From Candidatus Sabulitectum sp. (GTDB taxonomy: Bacteria > Fermentibacterota > Fermentibacteria > Fermentibacterales > JCC-6), in contig JAOZRM010000004.1 of NCBI GenBank assembly GCA_029940175.1, forward strand, positions 1-36,383: a DNA stretch of 36,383 nt, read 5' to 3'. A program made the translations under genes and the position numbers. Below are positions 15,158-22,768 of this stretch, in pieces. Below the pieces are notes generated by a model, which was given only the letters and a program-made list of their open reading frames with translations, was not told where the DNA came from and made no database searches. Position 1 is the stretch's first letter. Each line of letters starts with the position of its first letter.

Positions 15158-15616
15158 ATGCACAGACTGATTACCGTTATAGGAGGAAATTCCGCTTCTG
15201 ATAAAGATGCGGAATTCGCACATGCTTTAGGTGGGATTCTGGCAGCAGCGGGGTTTTCTGTTGTCTGTGGCGGTGGCGGCGGCGTCATGGAAGCTGCTTG
15301 TATGGGTTGTTCTGAGAACGGTGGTCTTACCGTTGGAATTCTTCCAGGAGAGGAAGCATCAGAAGCCAATCCTTTTGTGAAGGTTGCGCTGCCCACTGGA
15401 ATAGGCACCTCGCGGAACAGGCAGGTTGTTCTTGCGGGAAAGGCTGTTTGTGCAGTAGGAGGAGCCTATGGCACCTTGTCTGAAATTGCTTTTGCACTTC
15501 AGGCGGGGAAGCCGGTGTGCTGTTTTGGTAGCTGGGAGAGTATTCCAGGGGTTAGAAAGGTATCAACACCTAGTGAGGCCATGGAATTCGTACTTGAGAT
15601 GATTGGGGACAACTGA
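15158..15616 (+). CDS. SLOG/LOG-like Rossmann nucleotide-binding protein (TIGR00725-like)
   Basis: 152 residues. The Rossmann core shows ITVIGGNSASDKDAEFA, FSVVCGGGGGVMEAACMG, a substrate loop PTGIGTSRNRQVVLAG, and VGGAYGTLSEIAFALQAGKPV. These match the TIGR00725 group of the SLOG superfamily, related to LOG (lysine decarboxylase-like) cytokinin-activating phosphoribohydrolases. The glycine-rich loops bind a nucleotide or nucleotide sugar. It overlaps apt by one base (TGATG), so a role in purine or nucleotide salvage, such as releasing a base from a nucleotide, is reasonable inference. No ribosome-binding site precedes the ATG. Confidence 0.8.
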   Translation: MHRLITVIGGNSASDKDAEFAHALGGILAAAGFSVVCGGGGGVMEAACMGCSENGGLTVGILPGEEASEANPFVKVALPTGIGTSRNRQVVLAGKAVCAVGGAYGTLSEIAFALQAGKPVCCFGSWESIPGVRKVSTPSEAMEFVLEMIGDN

Positions 15617-16149
15617 TGCACAGTGTTAATGAGATCGCAGGCTTTTTCAGGGATGTACCTGATTTTCCCAAAGAGGGCATAATATTCAAGGATGTTACAA
15701 CAGTTCTTACTCATCCCGGAGCTCTTGGTGATTCTGTCACTCATCTGCTGAAATTACTGGAAGATATTGAATTTGATGCAGTGGCTGCAGTTGAATCCAG
15801 AGGTTTTATGTTCGGTGGAATAATTGCAGACAGACTGAATATTCCTCTTGTGCTGGTTCGTAAACCTGGAAAACTGCCTGCTGATGTCATCAGCGAGGAT
15901 TACACTTTGGAATACGGTACAAACACCCTTGAGATGCACTGCAATTCCCTGGCAAGCCAGTCCAAAGTACTCATTATCGATGACCTCATCGCTACAGGAG
16001 GTACTGCTCTTGCCACAGCAGAGTTGATCAGACGTGATGGAAGCATACCTGTTGCAGCAGCATTTCTTATGGATCTAAGATTCCTTGGCGGAGCCAGGAA
16101 GATGGAAGAAGCAGGAGTTCCAGTCTGCTCGCTTATAATAATTGACTGA
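15616..16149 (+). CDS. apt: Adenine phosphoribosyltransferase
   Basis: 177 residues, typical for APRT. The start (FFRDVPDFPKEGIIFKDVT) is diagnostic, the flexible loop with VRKPGKLPADVISEDY contacts substrate, and VLIIDDLIATGGTALATAEL is the PRPP-binding motif. It converts adenine and PRPP to AMP in one salvage step. The ATG overlaps the stop of the SLOG-like gene. It could also salvage adenine arising downstream of SAM breakdown, such as that by the DUF62 enzyme in this window, but that connection is inferred. Confidence 0.96.
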   Translation: MHSVNEIAGFFRDVPDFPKEGIIFKDVTTVLTHPGALGDSVTHLLKLLEDIEFDAVAAVESRGFMFGGIIADRLNIPLVLVRKPGKLPADVISEDYTLEYGTNTLEMHCNSLASQSKVLIIDDLIATGGTALATAELIRRDGSIPVAAAFLMDLRFLGGARKMEEAGVPVCSLIIID

Positions 16150-16170
16150 ATTTGATCGTAAACAAATAAC
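16142..16170 (+). promoter_or_regulatory. Possible promoter of the acidic lipoprotein gene
   Basis: TTGACT (16142-16147) overlaps the apt stop; after 17 bases comes AATAAC (16165-16170), four of six to consensus. It would start transcription at the hairpin that precedes the lipoprotein gene. Confidence 0.35.
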
Positions 16171-16172
16171 AG

Positions 16173-16194
16173 GATCAGTTAATGAGAACTGATC
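16173..16194 (+). repeat. Inverted repeat before the lipoprotein gene
   Basis: GATCAGTT (16173-16180) and AACTGATC (16187-16194) are perfect 8-base arms around AATGAG. A-rich sequence follows, not T, so it is not a good terminator. It could be a 5' mRNA-stabilising hairpin or an operator; the sequence does not decide. Confidence 0.5.
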
Positions 16195-16210
16195 AAACAA
16201 AGGGGAGAGA

Positions 16211-17170
16211 ATGACTAAGATCACAATGATGCTTGCAGTTCTTCTGGCTATTTTTGCATTTGGTTGTGCTGAGCAGGTAGATCCTGCTCCTGCTGATGAA
16301 AATGGCGAAACTGGCGAGAACGGTGAAGCAATTGAAACCAGTGAAGATTCCGGTACCGATGAAGTAAGTATTGACTTTGAATTTACTGCTCCAGAGGTTG
16401 GACAGTGGATTGCATACAGCGTTGATGGCGAGGATGGAGAATTTAAACTTTCAATCGTTGCTGAAGAAGACTACGCTGGTGCGGCATGCCTCTGGTACCA
16501 GATCGAGATGGACGGCGAAGCTCTTGCTCAGGTTCTTGTAGATCCTGTTGTTGTTGAAGAGCTTGTAGGTTTGAGTGGCGAATACATGGAAGAATTCATT
16601 GCTGATCCAGCAGCCTACATCCGTGAGAATATGCCGGAAGACGGCAGTTTCATGGGCAACGAAGACGCTATGGAAAACATGATGCTTTCCCTCAGCGCCA
16701 TCAAGCAGGTCAAGGTTCTTGATGGCACGCAGCTCATGCTTCTTGACCTGGCAGGCGTTCCTGAGCTTGTTGAGCAGATGATCGCTGATAATCCTGAGAT
16801 GCTTGAAGAGAGCATGCAGATCGATGCAGATAACTCCGAGATGGAAGAGTTCCTTGCAGAGCTCGAAGATGCTGAATTCAGCATGGAGGAAGTCGAAGTT
16901 GACGGGCTTAACTGTGTAGAGTACACCATGACTCATGCAGAAGAAGGAAGCATTGTTGCTGTTATTTCCATGGAGCTTCCAATTCTTCCTCTCATGGAAG
17001 CAGAAGTTATTCCAAACGATCCTGAAGATGAGGGTGGTCTTGTTTATGTCACCGGCTTTGGCTTTGACGGTGCAGTGAACCTTATTACCCAGGCTCCTGA
17101 TCAGACAATTCCAGTTGCAATGATGCTTCAGGGAATGGTTTCTCAGATGCAGCCTCCTCCAGAGATGTAA
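16211..17170 (+). CDS. Acidic lipoprotein of unknown function
   Basis: 319 residues. The signal peptide MTKITMMLAVLLAIFAFGC ends in a lipobox (FAFGC), so Cys19 would be lipidated. The mature protein is extremely rich in Asp/Glu and Met, with a Gly/Glu/Asp-rich tether (DENGETGENGEA) and later stretches such as MEEFLAELEDAEFSMEEVEV; basic residues are scarce. I recognise no catalytic motif. A strong AGGGGAGAG site precedes the ATG. Flanking hairpins on both sides suggest a single-gene transcript that may be well expressed. The acidity could reflect metal binding or life in saline conditions; neither is shown. Confidence 0.8.
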   Translation: MTKITMMLAVLLAIFAFGCAEQVDPAPADENGETGENGEAIETSEDSGTDEVSIDFEFTAPEVGQWIAYSVDGEDGEFKLSIVAEEDYAGAACLWYQIEMDGEALAQVLVDPVVVEELVGLSGEYMEEFIADPAAYIRENMPEDGSFMGNEDAMENMMLSLSAIKQVKVLDGTQLMLLDLAGVPELVEQMIADNPEMLEESMQIDADNSEMEEFLAELEDAEFSMEEVEVDGLNCVEYTMTHAEEGSIVAVISMELPILPLMEAEVIPNDPEDEGGLVYVTGFGFDGAVNLITQAPDQTIPVAMMLQGMVSQMQPPPEM

Positions 17171-17197
17171 AGAAACCGGTATTTGATTTGTTTTTTG

Positions 17198-17222
17198 CGG
17201 GTGTCCCTTCCAGGGGCACCCG
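17198..17222 (+). terminator. Probable intrinsic terminator after the lipoprotein gene
   Basis: CGGGTGTCCC (17198-17207) and GGGGCACCCG (17213-17222) form a 10-bp stem with one G-U pair and a five-base loop. The following TCTTGCGT is only partly T-rich. Confidence 0.65.
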
Positions 17223-17224
17223 TC

Positions 17225-17253
17225 TTGCGTAATGTGCAGATGTATATCATAAT
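17225..17253 (+). promoter_or_regulatory. Possible promoter of the hybrid sensor kinase gene
   Basis: TTGCGT (17225-17230), 17 bases, CATAAT (17248-17253). The start would be near 17260, just before the GGAGGG site and TTG start codon. Confidence 0.4.
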
Positions 17254-17276
17254 GGTGAATACTATGGAGGGATAAG

Positions 17277-20200
17277 TTGGACTACAAGGGAAAGCTTCTT
17301 GATATCATTCTGGATAATATCAGTATCTCCTGTGTAAATTCTGACAGTTACGGAAGAATAACAGATGTCCTTGAATCTTCGTCGGGCGTACAGGATTTCT
17401 CTGTTGCCAGTTTGAAAGGCATGCTTTTAGATGATCTGTTTCCCGGACTTTCTCTGGAAAATAAATCTAGGCAGACATTCCCCTTCAGGACAGATCAGAA
17501 TACTTCTATATTTGTTGACGTCACTGTTACTCCCGCAAAAGATTCAACCGGTTACATCGTCCTTATTCAGGAAGTGACTGAACTAAATAGCTTGAAATCA
17601 GAGCTTTCTGCTACAAGAGACCTCATTGAAGTGGTAAAGAATGAAACACCTGATATCATTATCCTGAAAGATCCAGATGGGAAATGGCTGGAGTGGAACA
17701 GAAAAGCTGAGAGTCTTCTTGCTTCGCAGGGTTCTTCCCACAACCAGATTCCCTATCTTTCTCCAGGTTGTGCTGCTTCGGACAAAGCGGCGTGGGCATC
17801 AGACAGGTTTCTCAGGCAGGACGAAAAGCTGCCTGACGGACAGGTGTATGATGTGCTCAAGATACCCGTAAGAGAAAATGACGGATCTCCTCTCAGCATG
17901 TTGATAATGGCCCGTGATGTTACAGGAAGAAGTAACCGTGAAAAGAAGATCGAGAGACTGAATTTCATCGTTAACATGTTGAGATCCGTCGACAGACTCA
18001 TTCTTGGAACTGATGACCTTAACACTCTAGCTGAGCAAATTGTAAGAGTTCTTACTGAATCAGGTCCCTTCACTGGCTCTGTGGTCACCGTTACAACCGG
18101 TGGTACTGAGATCCGATTTGCTTCCGGTTCGAGTTCTGCGCTTTCAGAGTCCACAATATCAAGACCCCTGGAGTACAAAGGTATATCCTATGGATCTCTC
18201 CTTGCTGTGTTGTCTGAAACAGAATCCTCTGAGGGGGCTGCAGAACTCTCTGAGATCCTGGCAGAGCTTGCGCAGGACATCGGTTTCGCAATTCACTCAA
18301 TTCAGCTTTCATCTGAGAGAGAAGAAGCGAAGAGCATGCTTGACTCTTTTCTGGAAAACATTCCGGGCATAGCATTTATAAGAGATTCACATTCCCGGTA
18401 TCTCAGGATGAACAAAAATTGCTTTGAGTTGTTTGAAGAACCGGACTGGCTTGGAAAAGATCCTGAGGATCTCTACAGGCCGGATGTGTGCGAAAGACTT
18501 CTCAAGAGGGATAAGGAAATCCTGGAGAAAGGATATATCTGCAGGGAAAGGGTCTTTCAGGAGAGTGATGGAACGGATCGTATTTTTGAAGGACACTACT
18601 TTTCAGTTCTTAGGCCGGGAGAGGAACCTCTTATCGGTGGAATCGGCCTTGAGATAACTGACAGACTGAAAGCAGAGAGATCTCTTGTGGAGAGTGAAGA
18701 ACGTTACCGGACCATATACGAAAGTACCGTGACCGCCATGGCTCTTCTGGGAACTGATGGCGTTGTTGTATCTGCCAATTCGAATGTTGAGGAGCTTACC
18801 GGCTATGATCTGGATGAGATAATAGACAAAATGACATGGGTGGATTTTGTGCATCCCGAAGACCTGCAGTCAGTTGCAGAACAGAGAAAAAGAAGGCTTG
18901 CAGGGGACTCATCCAGCCATCAGGAATACGAATTCAGACTGATAAGAAAAGATGGGTCAGTCAGAAATATCCGCATGCGCACCGGTACCATTCCCAACAG
19001 TAACGGCATGGGGGTCATATCCCTCTCCGATATAACCAGCCTTATTACTTATCAGGAGCAGCTTAACCGGTCTTTGAACAAAACGAAGGCTATTCTTGAT
19101 GCTATTCCCGACCTGATGTTTGTTCTTTCTCGTGAGGGTATGTATCTGGGGCTGCATGCAGGAGACGAGAATAAACTCTACTACGAGCCTTCCGAGATCG
19201 CAGGCAAAGGAATTTTTGATATTGGTCTTCCAGAGAAAATTGCCGAAAAAATGCTGGATGCCATATCGGACACACTTGAGACCGGGAAGGTGAACAACGT
19301 CGCATACATGCTTGAGCTTCCAGACGGTAAGCATTTCTACGAGTCTGGAATTGCACCTTTTGAAGAGGATAAGGTTCTCGTGCTCTGCCGGGATGTTACT
19401 GGAAGGAAAGAAGCCGAAGAAGAACAGAAGTTACTTCAAGCCAGGGTACAGCACGTACAGAAACTTGAAAGTCTTGGTGTTCTTGCAGGCGGTATTGCCC
19501 ATGATTTCAACAACATACTCATGGCCATTTCAGGCAATACGCAACTTGCTCTGGAAGCCGGTAAATCAGGCAAGAATATTGAGCAATACCTTGAAGTGAT
19601 TGATTCTGCCACAGAGAGAGCTGCAGATCTCGCCAGCCAGATGCTGGCCTACTCCGGCAGAGGAGAGTTCAAGATCGCTCCTCTTGATCTGAATGCCGTT
19701 GTGAATGAGATATCGGACATGTTGAGGGTCACGGTATCAAAGAAGGCTGTTATGAACTTTGAGCCCGGCAAGGATCTCCCTCTAATACTTGCTGATGCTA
19801 CCCAGATCAGGCAGGTATTCATGAACTTGATCACCAACGCTTCTGAGGCCCTTCAGGGAGCTTCCGGTACCATTGGTGTTTCCACCGGCGTGATCTACTG
19901 TGATGAGAAATATGTTGCATCACTGGAGCGACTGAATGAACTGCCACTTGGACATTACGTTTACATGGAAGTACGTGACAGTGGTGCAGGGATGACAAGA
20001 GAGATCCGACAGAAAATTTTCAATCCCTTCTTTACCACAAAGTTTACAGGCAGAGGTCTTGGTTTGTCCGCAGTGCTTGGCATAATGAACAGCCACGACG
20101 GCGCCATCGAGATTGACTCTGAACCAGGCAAAGGTTCCACATTCAGAGCCTTGTTCCCTGCGATAAACGAAGCCACATTCAAAGGGCAACAAGTCCAGCA

Positions 20201-20591
20201 GACACAGAGTGATCCACTCTTAACCATTGGTACGGTGATGTTTGTGGATGATGAACCACTGGTGAGGGCTGTTGTTGAAACAATGCTAAAGCAGTTCGGG
20301 CTTAATGTAATCACTGCGATTGACGGTGTTGACTGCCTGAATAAGTTCCGAGAAAATATCATCAAGGTTGATCTTGTTATCCTGGACATCACTATGCCCA
20401 ATATGGATGGTGATGAGGCATTCAGAGTCATGAGGAAACTCAGGAAAGATATCCCGGTGATAATCTCAAGCGGTTACAGTGAACTGGAGATCCTTGGAAG
20501 ATTCGCTGATGAGCATCCCGATGGTTTCATTCAGAAGCCGTACAGTGCGGAAGAACTGAAAAACAAGATCCATTTAGTTCTGAAGCAGTAG
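17277..20591 (+). CDS. Multi-PAS hybrid sensor histidine kinase with C-terminal receiver domain
   Basis: 1104 residues from TTG 17277, six bases after GGAGGG. No membrane segment is seen, so it is cytoplasmic. Approximate order: PAS 10-110, PAS 115-225, GAF-like region 235-350, PAS 350-465, PAS 475-595 (ERYRTIYESTVTAMALLG, FVHPEDLQSV), PAS 600-720, HisKA 725-795 with LAGGIAHDFNNIL (His742), HATPase about 830-960 (NLITNASEAL, DSGAGM, GRGLGLSAVLGI), receiver 985-1104 (FVDDEP, phosphorylated Asp1037 in LDITMPNMDG, conserved Lys in QKPYS). The H-box HDFNN type is often found in hybrid kinases. It should relay phosphate from His742 to Asp1037 and then on to a phosphotransfer protein, none being adjacent. 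The signal is unknown; several PAS domains suggest redox or small-ligand sensing. Confidence 0.92.
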   Translation: MDYKGKLLDIILDNISISCVNSDSYGRITDVLESSSGVQDFSVASLKGMLLDDLFPGLSLENKSRQTFPFRTDQNTSIFVDVTVTPAKDSTGYIVLIQEVTELNSLKSELSATRDLIEVVKNETPDIIILKDPDGKWLEWNRKAESLLASQGSSHNQIPYLSPGCAASDKAAWASDRFLRQDEKLPDGQVYDVLKIPVRENDGSPLSMLIMARDVTGRSNREKKIERLNFIVNMLRSVDRLILGTDDLNTLAEQIVRVLTESGPFTGSVVTVTTGGTEIRFASGSSSALSESTISRPLEYKGISYGSLLAVLSETESSEGAAELSEILAELAQDIGFAIHSIQLSSEREEAKSMLDSFLENIPGIAFIRDSHSRYLRMNKNCFELFEEPDWLGKDPEDLYRPDVCERLLKRDKEILEKGYICRERVFQESDGTDRIFEGHYFSVLRPGEEPLIGGIGLEITDRLKAERSLVESEERYRTIYESTVTAMALLGTDGVVVSANSNVEELTGYDLDEIIDKMTWVDFVHPEDLQSVAEQRKRRLAGDSSSHQEYEFRLIRKDGSVRNIRMRTGTIPNSNGMGVISLSDITSLITYQEQLNRSLNKTKAILDAIPDLMFVLSREGMYLGLHAGDENKLYYEPSEIAGKGIFDIGLPEKIAEKMLDAISDTLETGKVNNVAYMLELPDGKHFYESGIAPFEEDKVLVLCRDVTGRKEAEEEQKLLQARVQHVQKLESLGVLAGGIAHDFNNILMAISGNTQLALEAGKSGKNIEQYLEVIDSATERAADLASQMLAYSGRGEFKIAPLDLNAVVNEISDMLRVTVSKKAVMNFEPGKDLPLILADATQIRQVFMNLITNASEALQGASGTIGVSTGVIYCDEKYVASLERLNELPLGHYVYMEVRDSGAGMTREIRQKIFNPFFTTKFTGRGLGLSAVLGIMNSHDGAIEIDSEPGKGSTFRALFPAINEATFKGQQVQQTQSDPLLTIGTVMFVDDEPLVRAVVETMLKQFGLNVITAIDGVDCLNKFRENIIKVDLVILDITMPNMDGDEAFRVMRKLRKDIPVIISSGYSELEILGRFADEHPDGFIQKPYSAEELKNKIHLVLKQ

Positions 20592-20679
20592 AAGCACGTA
20601 TTCGTGTGCGTTTCATCACCGGTTGTCACAGAATATTCTTTGCCCTTTCACTGCAGTTCAAGTTACTTATATTCATAGA

Positions 20680-22014
20680 ATGGATAAAACTTTGTTTACA
20701 GACAAGCACCGGGCTTCGGCTCCTTTTGCTGAGCTGTTCCGTCCGGGAACTCTTGATGAGATAGCAGGCCAGAAACAGCTTCTGGGTGCAGAGGCTGCAT
20801 TTCGCCGTTCGCTTGCCGCTGCCTCACTGGGATCATTTATTCTCTGGGGTCCTCCTGGATGCGGCAAGACCACTCTTGCTCTTATTGTTGCCGATCACGT
20901 GGAGGAACACTTTGTAAGATTCAGTGCCGTTACTGGTGGTGTTAAGGATGTCCGCAGGATCGTAGCTGAAGCTGCTCTCCGCCGTGACACAGGTCAGGGC
21001 ACAATGCTTTTTGTTGACGAGATTCACCGATTCAACCGAAGTCAGCAGGATGCCTTTCTGCCCCATGTTGAAGATGGAACAATTCGTCTGGTGGGTGCGA
21101 CCACAGAGAATCCTTCTTTTCATGTGAATGCTCCACTTTTAAGCAGATGTTCAGTTTATGTCCTTGAACCTCTTGAGGCTTTTGATCTTATTGAAATGGT
21201 TCAGCGGATTGTTTCAAGTGATGAGTTCCGTGAAAAATGTGCTTCTGCTGTGAGTACCGAAGCGATGGAAGTTATAGCAGGGGCGGCAGATGGTGATGCC
21301 CGGAGATGTCTTAACATGCTGGAGCAGCTTGTGGGAATTGCCGACGAGGGTATGGTCAGCGGAGAGATGGCTTCTGATCTTGTTCAGGCAGCCCCCCTGC
21401 TTTACGATAACTCCGGCGAGGAACACTATAATCTCATAAGTGCTCTGCACAAATCCATGAGGTCCAGCGATGTGGATGCTTCTCTTTACTGGCTTGCCAG
21501 GATGATATCCTCCGGGGAGGATCCTCTCTATATTGGCAGAAGAATGATCAGGTTTGCTTCTGAGGACATAGGTATGGCAGATCCATCTGCTCTGACTGTC
21601 ACCATGAGAGCTGTTGACGCTTACAGGTTCCTGGGCTCACCGGAGGGAGATCTCGCTCTGGCTGAGGCAGTTGTTTACATGGCTCTGGCACCTAAATCCA
21701 ACAGTGTGTACTCCGCCTGGAAAAAGACATTGAAGACGGTTAAATTGATGGGAAGCCTCAGAGTACCGCTGCATCTCAGAAATGCTCCCACTGCCCTGAT
21801 GAAAAAACTTGAATACGGTAAAGATTACCAGTACGCCCATGGTCTTCATGGTGGTATTGTAACACACAACAATTTTCCGGACAGCATGAAGGAAATGGAG
21901 TTCTATAAGCCTTTAAGATCCGGTAGAGAAGTCAGAATTTCAGATGATCTGGAGCGATGGAAAAAAGCTCGCCTGGAAGCCAGGAAGAACGAAGGGAAAC
22001 AAAATGACCGATAA
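20680..22014 (+). CDS. rarA: Replication-associated recombination protein A (AAA ATPase)
   Basis: 444 residues from the ATG at 20680; a TTG 19 codons upstream would add a peptide unlike the family. The N-terminal PFAELFRPGTLDEIAGQKQLLG leads to Walker A GPPGCGKTT (Lys63), Walker B LFVDEIHRFN and the sensor loop GATTENPSF. The C-terminal part (EDPLYIGRRMIRFASEDIGMADP, KSNSVYSAWK, LHLRNAPTALMKKLEYGKDYQYAH) is the oligomerisation region special to RarA/MgsA/WRNIP1. It acts at stalled replication forks. It lacks a ribosome-binding site, and TATATT lies seven bases before the ATG, so a leaderless transcript is possible. It overlaps the next gene by 11 bases. Confidence 0.95.
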   Translation: MDKTLFTDKHRASAPFAELFRPGTLDEIAGQKQLLGAEAAFRRSLAAASLGSFILWGPPGCGKTTLALIVADHVEEHFVRFSAVTGGVKDVRRIVAEAALRRDTGQGTMLFVDEIHRFNRSQQDAFLPHVEDGTIRLVGATTENPSFHVNAPLLSRCSVYVLEPLEAFDLIEMVQRIVSSDEFREKCASAVSTEAMEVIAGAADGDARRCLNMLEQLVGIADEGMVSGEMASDLVQAAPLLYDNSGEEHYNLISALHKSMRSSDVDASLYWLARMISSGEDPLYIGRRMIRFASEDIGMADPSALTVTMRAVDAYRFLGSPEGDLALAEAVVYMALAPKSNSVYSAWKKTLKTVKLMGSLRVPLHLRNAPTALMKKLEYGKDYQYAHGLHGGIVTHNNFPDSMKEMEFYKPLRSGREVRISDDLERWKKARLEARKNEGKQNDR

Positions 22015-22768
22015 GAAAGTATTCCAGGAGATCGAGTCACCAGTACAATACAGCGAGCTTTCTCCGGGAATGTACACTGTGAATTGCCCGGGTAAATTCA
22101 ATTCTGATGAAATTCTCAAGTTTGTGGAATGTGCAGCTGTTTCAAGGGATTCAGGTTTTTACAACGGGGCATTTATGGGGATAATGCTTCCTTACTACCT
22201 CCATAATGCAAACAATCTCATGGTGGGTGTTCTAGGTAATCTGGATCTGGCTGGAATGTTTATGCCGAACATGGAAAAGGTTGGCCCCAAAGTTACCGGA
22301 GCAAGAACCGCCACAGGCATTGTAGTAGACTATCTGCGCAACATCGCAGAAGCCATACCCTCCGATGAATGTGTGTCTCTGGGAGGCGATGTCATAGGTA
22401 AATCTCTGACCCTGCTGAAGGCCGCATGCGGTAGAAGCGTTAATTCCACCGGGCTTGACAGTATTGACCTTACAGAAACATTCAACTGCCTGCACCCTTC
22501 CATGGCAGCAGCAGCATTGAATGGTATGGCTGCATGGGTGGTTATCTCTCTCGGTGGCAGTGGTTCGGTTACAGGATATTCTTCCTCTGAAAGGATCGGA
22601 TTGAAGTGGTCAAGATCTGAAGGGTCCGGCCTGCCATACATGCCTGGAAGAGAAAACAGCGATTCTGTTATTGCCGCTGCAGGCGGCATGGCTATTGCAG
22701 GTGGGATGGCTCTTGTGATTCAGAACTGGAACAATCACGGAGGAGAGGTGTCTCTTGTTGTTAAGTAG
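22004..22768 (+). CDS. Conserved-looking protein of unknown function
   Basis: 254 residues from the ATG at 22004, preceded by GAAGGGAAAC; an ATG at 21944 would overlap rarA by 71 bases and is less likely. Features are mixed: an N-terminal globular segment, a hydrophobic stretch FMGIMLPYYLHNANNLMVGVL, and two Gly/Ala-rich helical stretches near the end (AAAALNGMAAWVVISLGGSG and IAAAGGMAIAGGMALVIQNW). The last resembles a membrane segment or a buried glycine-zipper helix. I recognise no catalytic motif or family. It is overlapped by rarA upstream and by RNase R downstream (14 bases), so it is certainly translated in this operon, but its role is unknown. Confidence 0.6.
   Translation: MTDKKVFQEIESPVQYSELSPGMYTVNCPGKFNSDEILKFVECAAVSRDSGFYNGAFMGIMLPYYLHNANNLMVGVLGNLDLAGMFMPNMEKVGPKVTGARTATGIVVDYLRNIAEAIPSDECVSLGGDVIGKSLTLLKAACGRSVNSTGLDSIDLTETFNCLHPSMAAAALNGMAAWVVISLGGSGSVTGYSSSERIGLKWSRSEGSGLPYMPGRENSDSVIAAAGGMAIAGGMALVIQNWNNHGGEVSLVVK

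Noticed and set aside
16451..16936. 161-codon minus-strand frame opposite the acidic lipoprotein
   Set aside because: Open only because the sense strand is GAA/GAT/GAG-rich; no domain and no ribosome-binding site noticed.
20594..20609. Small GCACG...CGTGTGC hairpin after the hybrid kinase
   Set aside because: Short, bulged and followed by GTTTC only; not convincing as a terminator.
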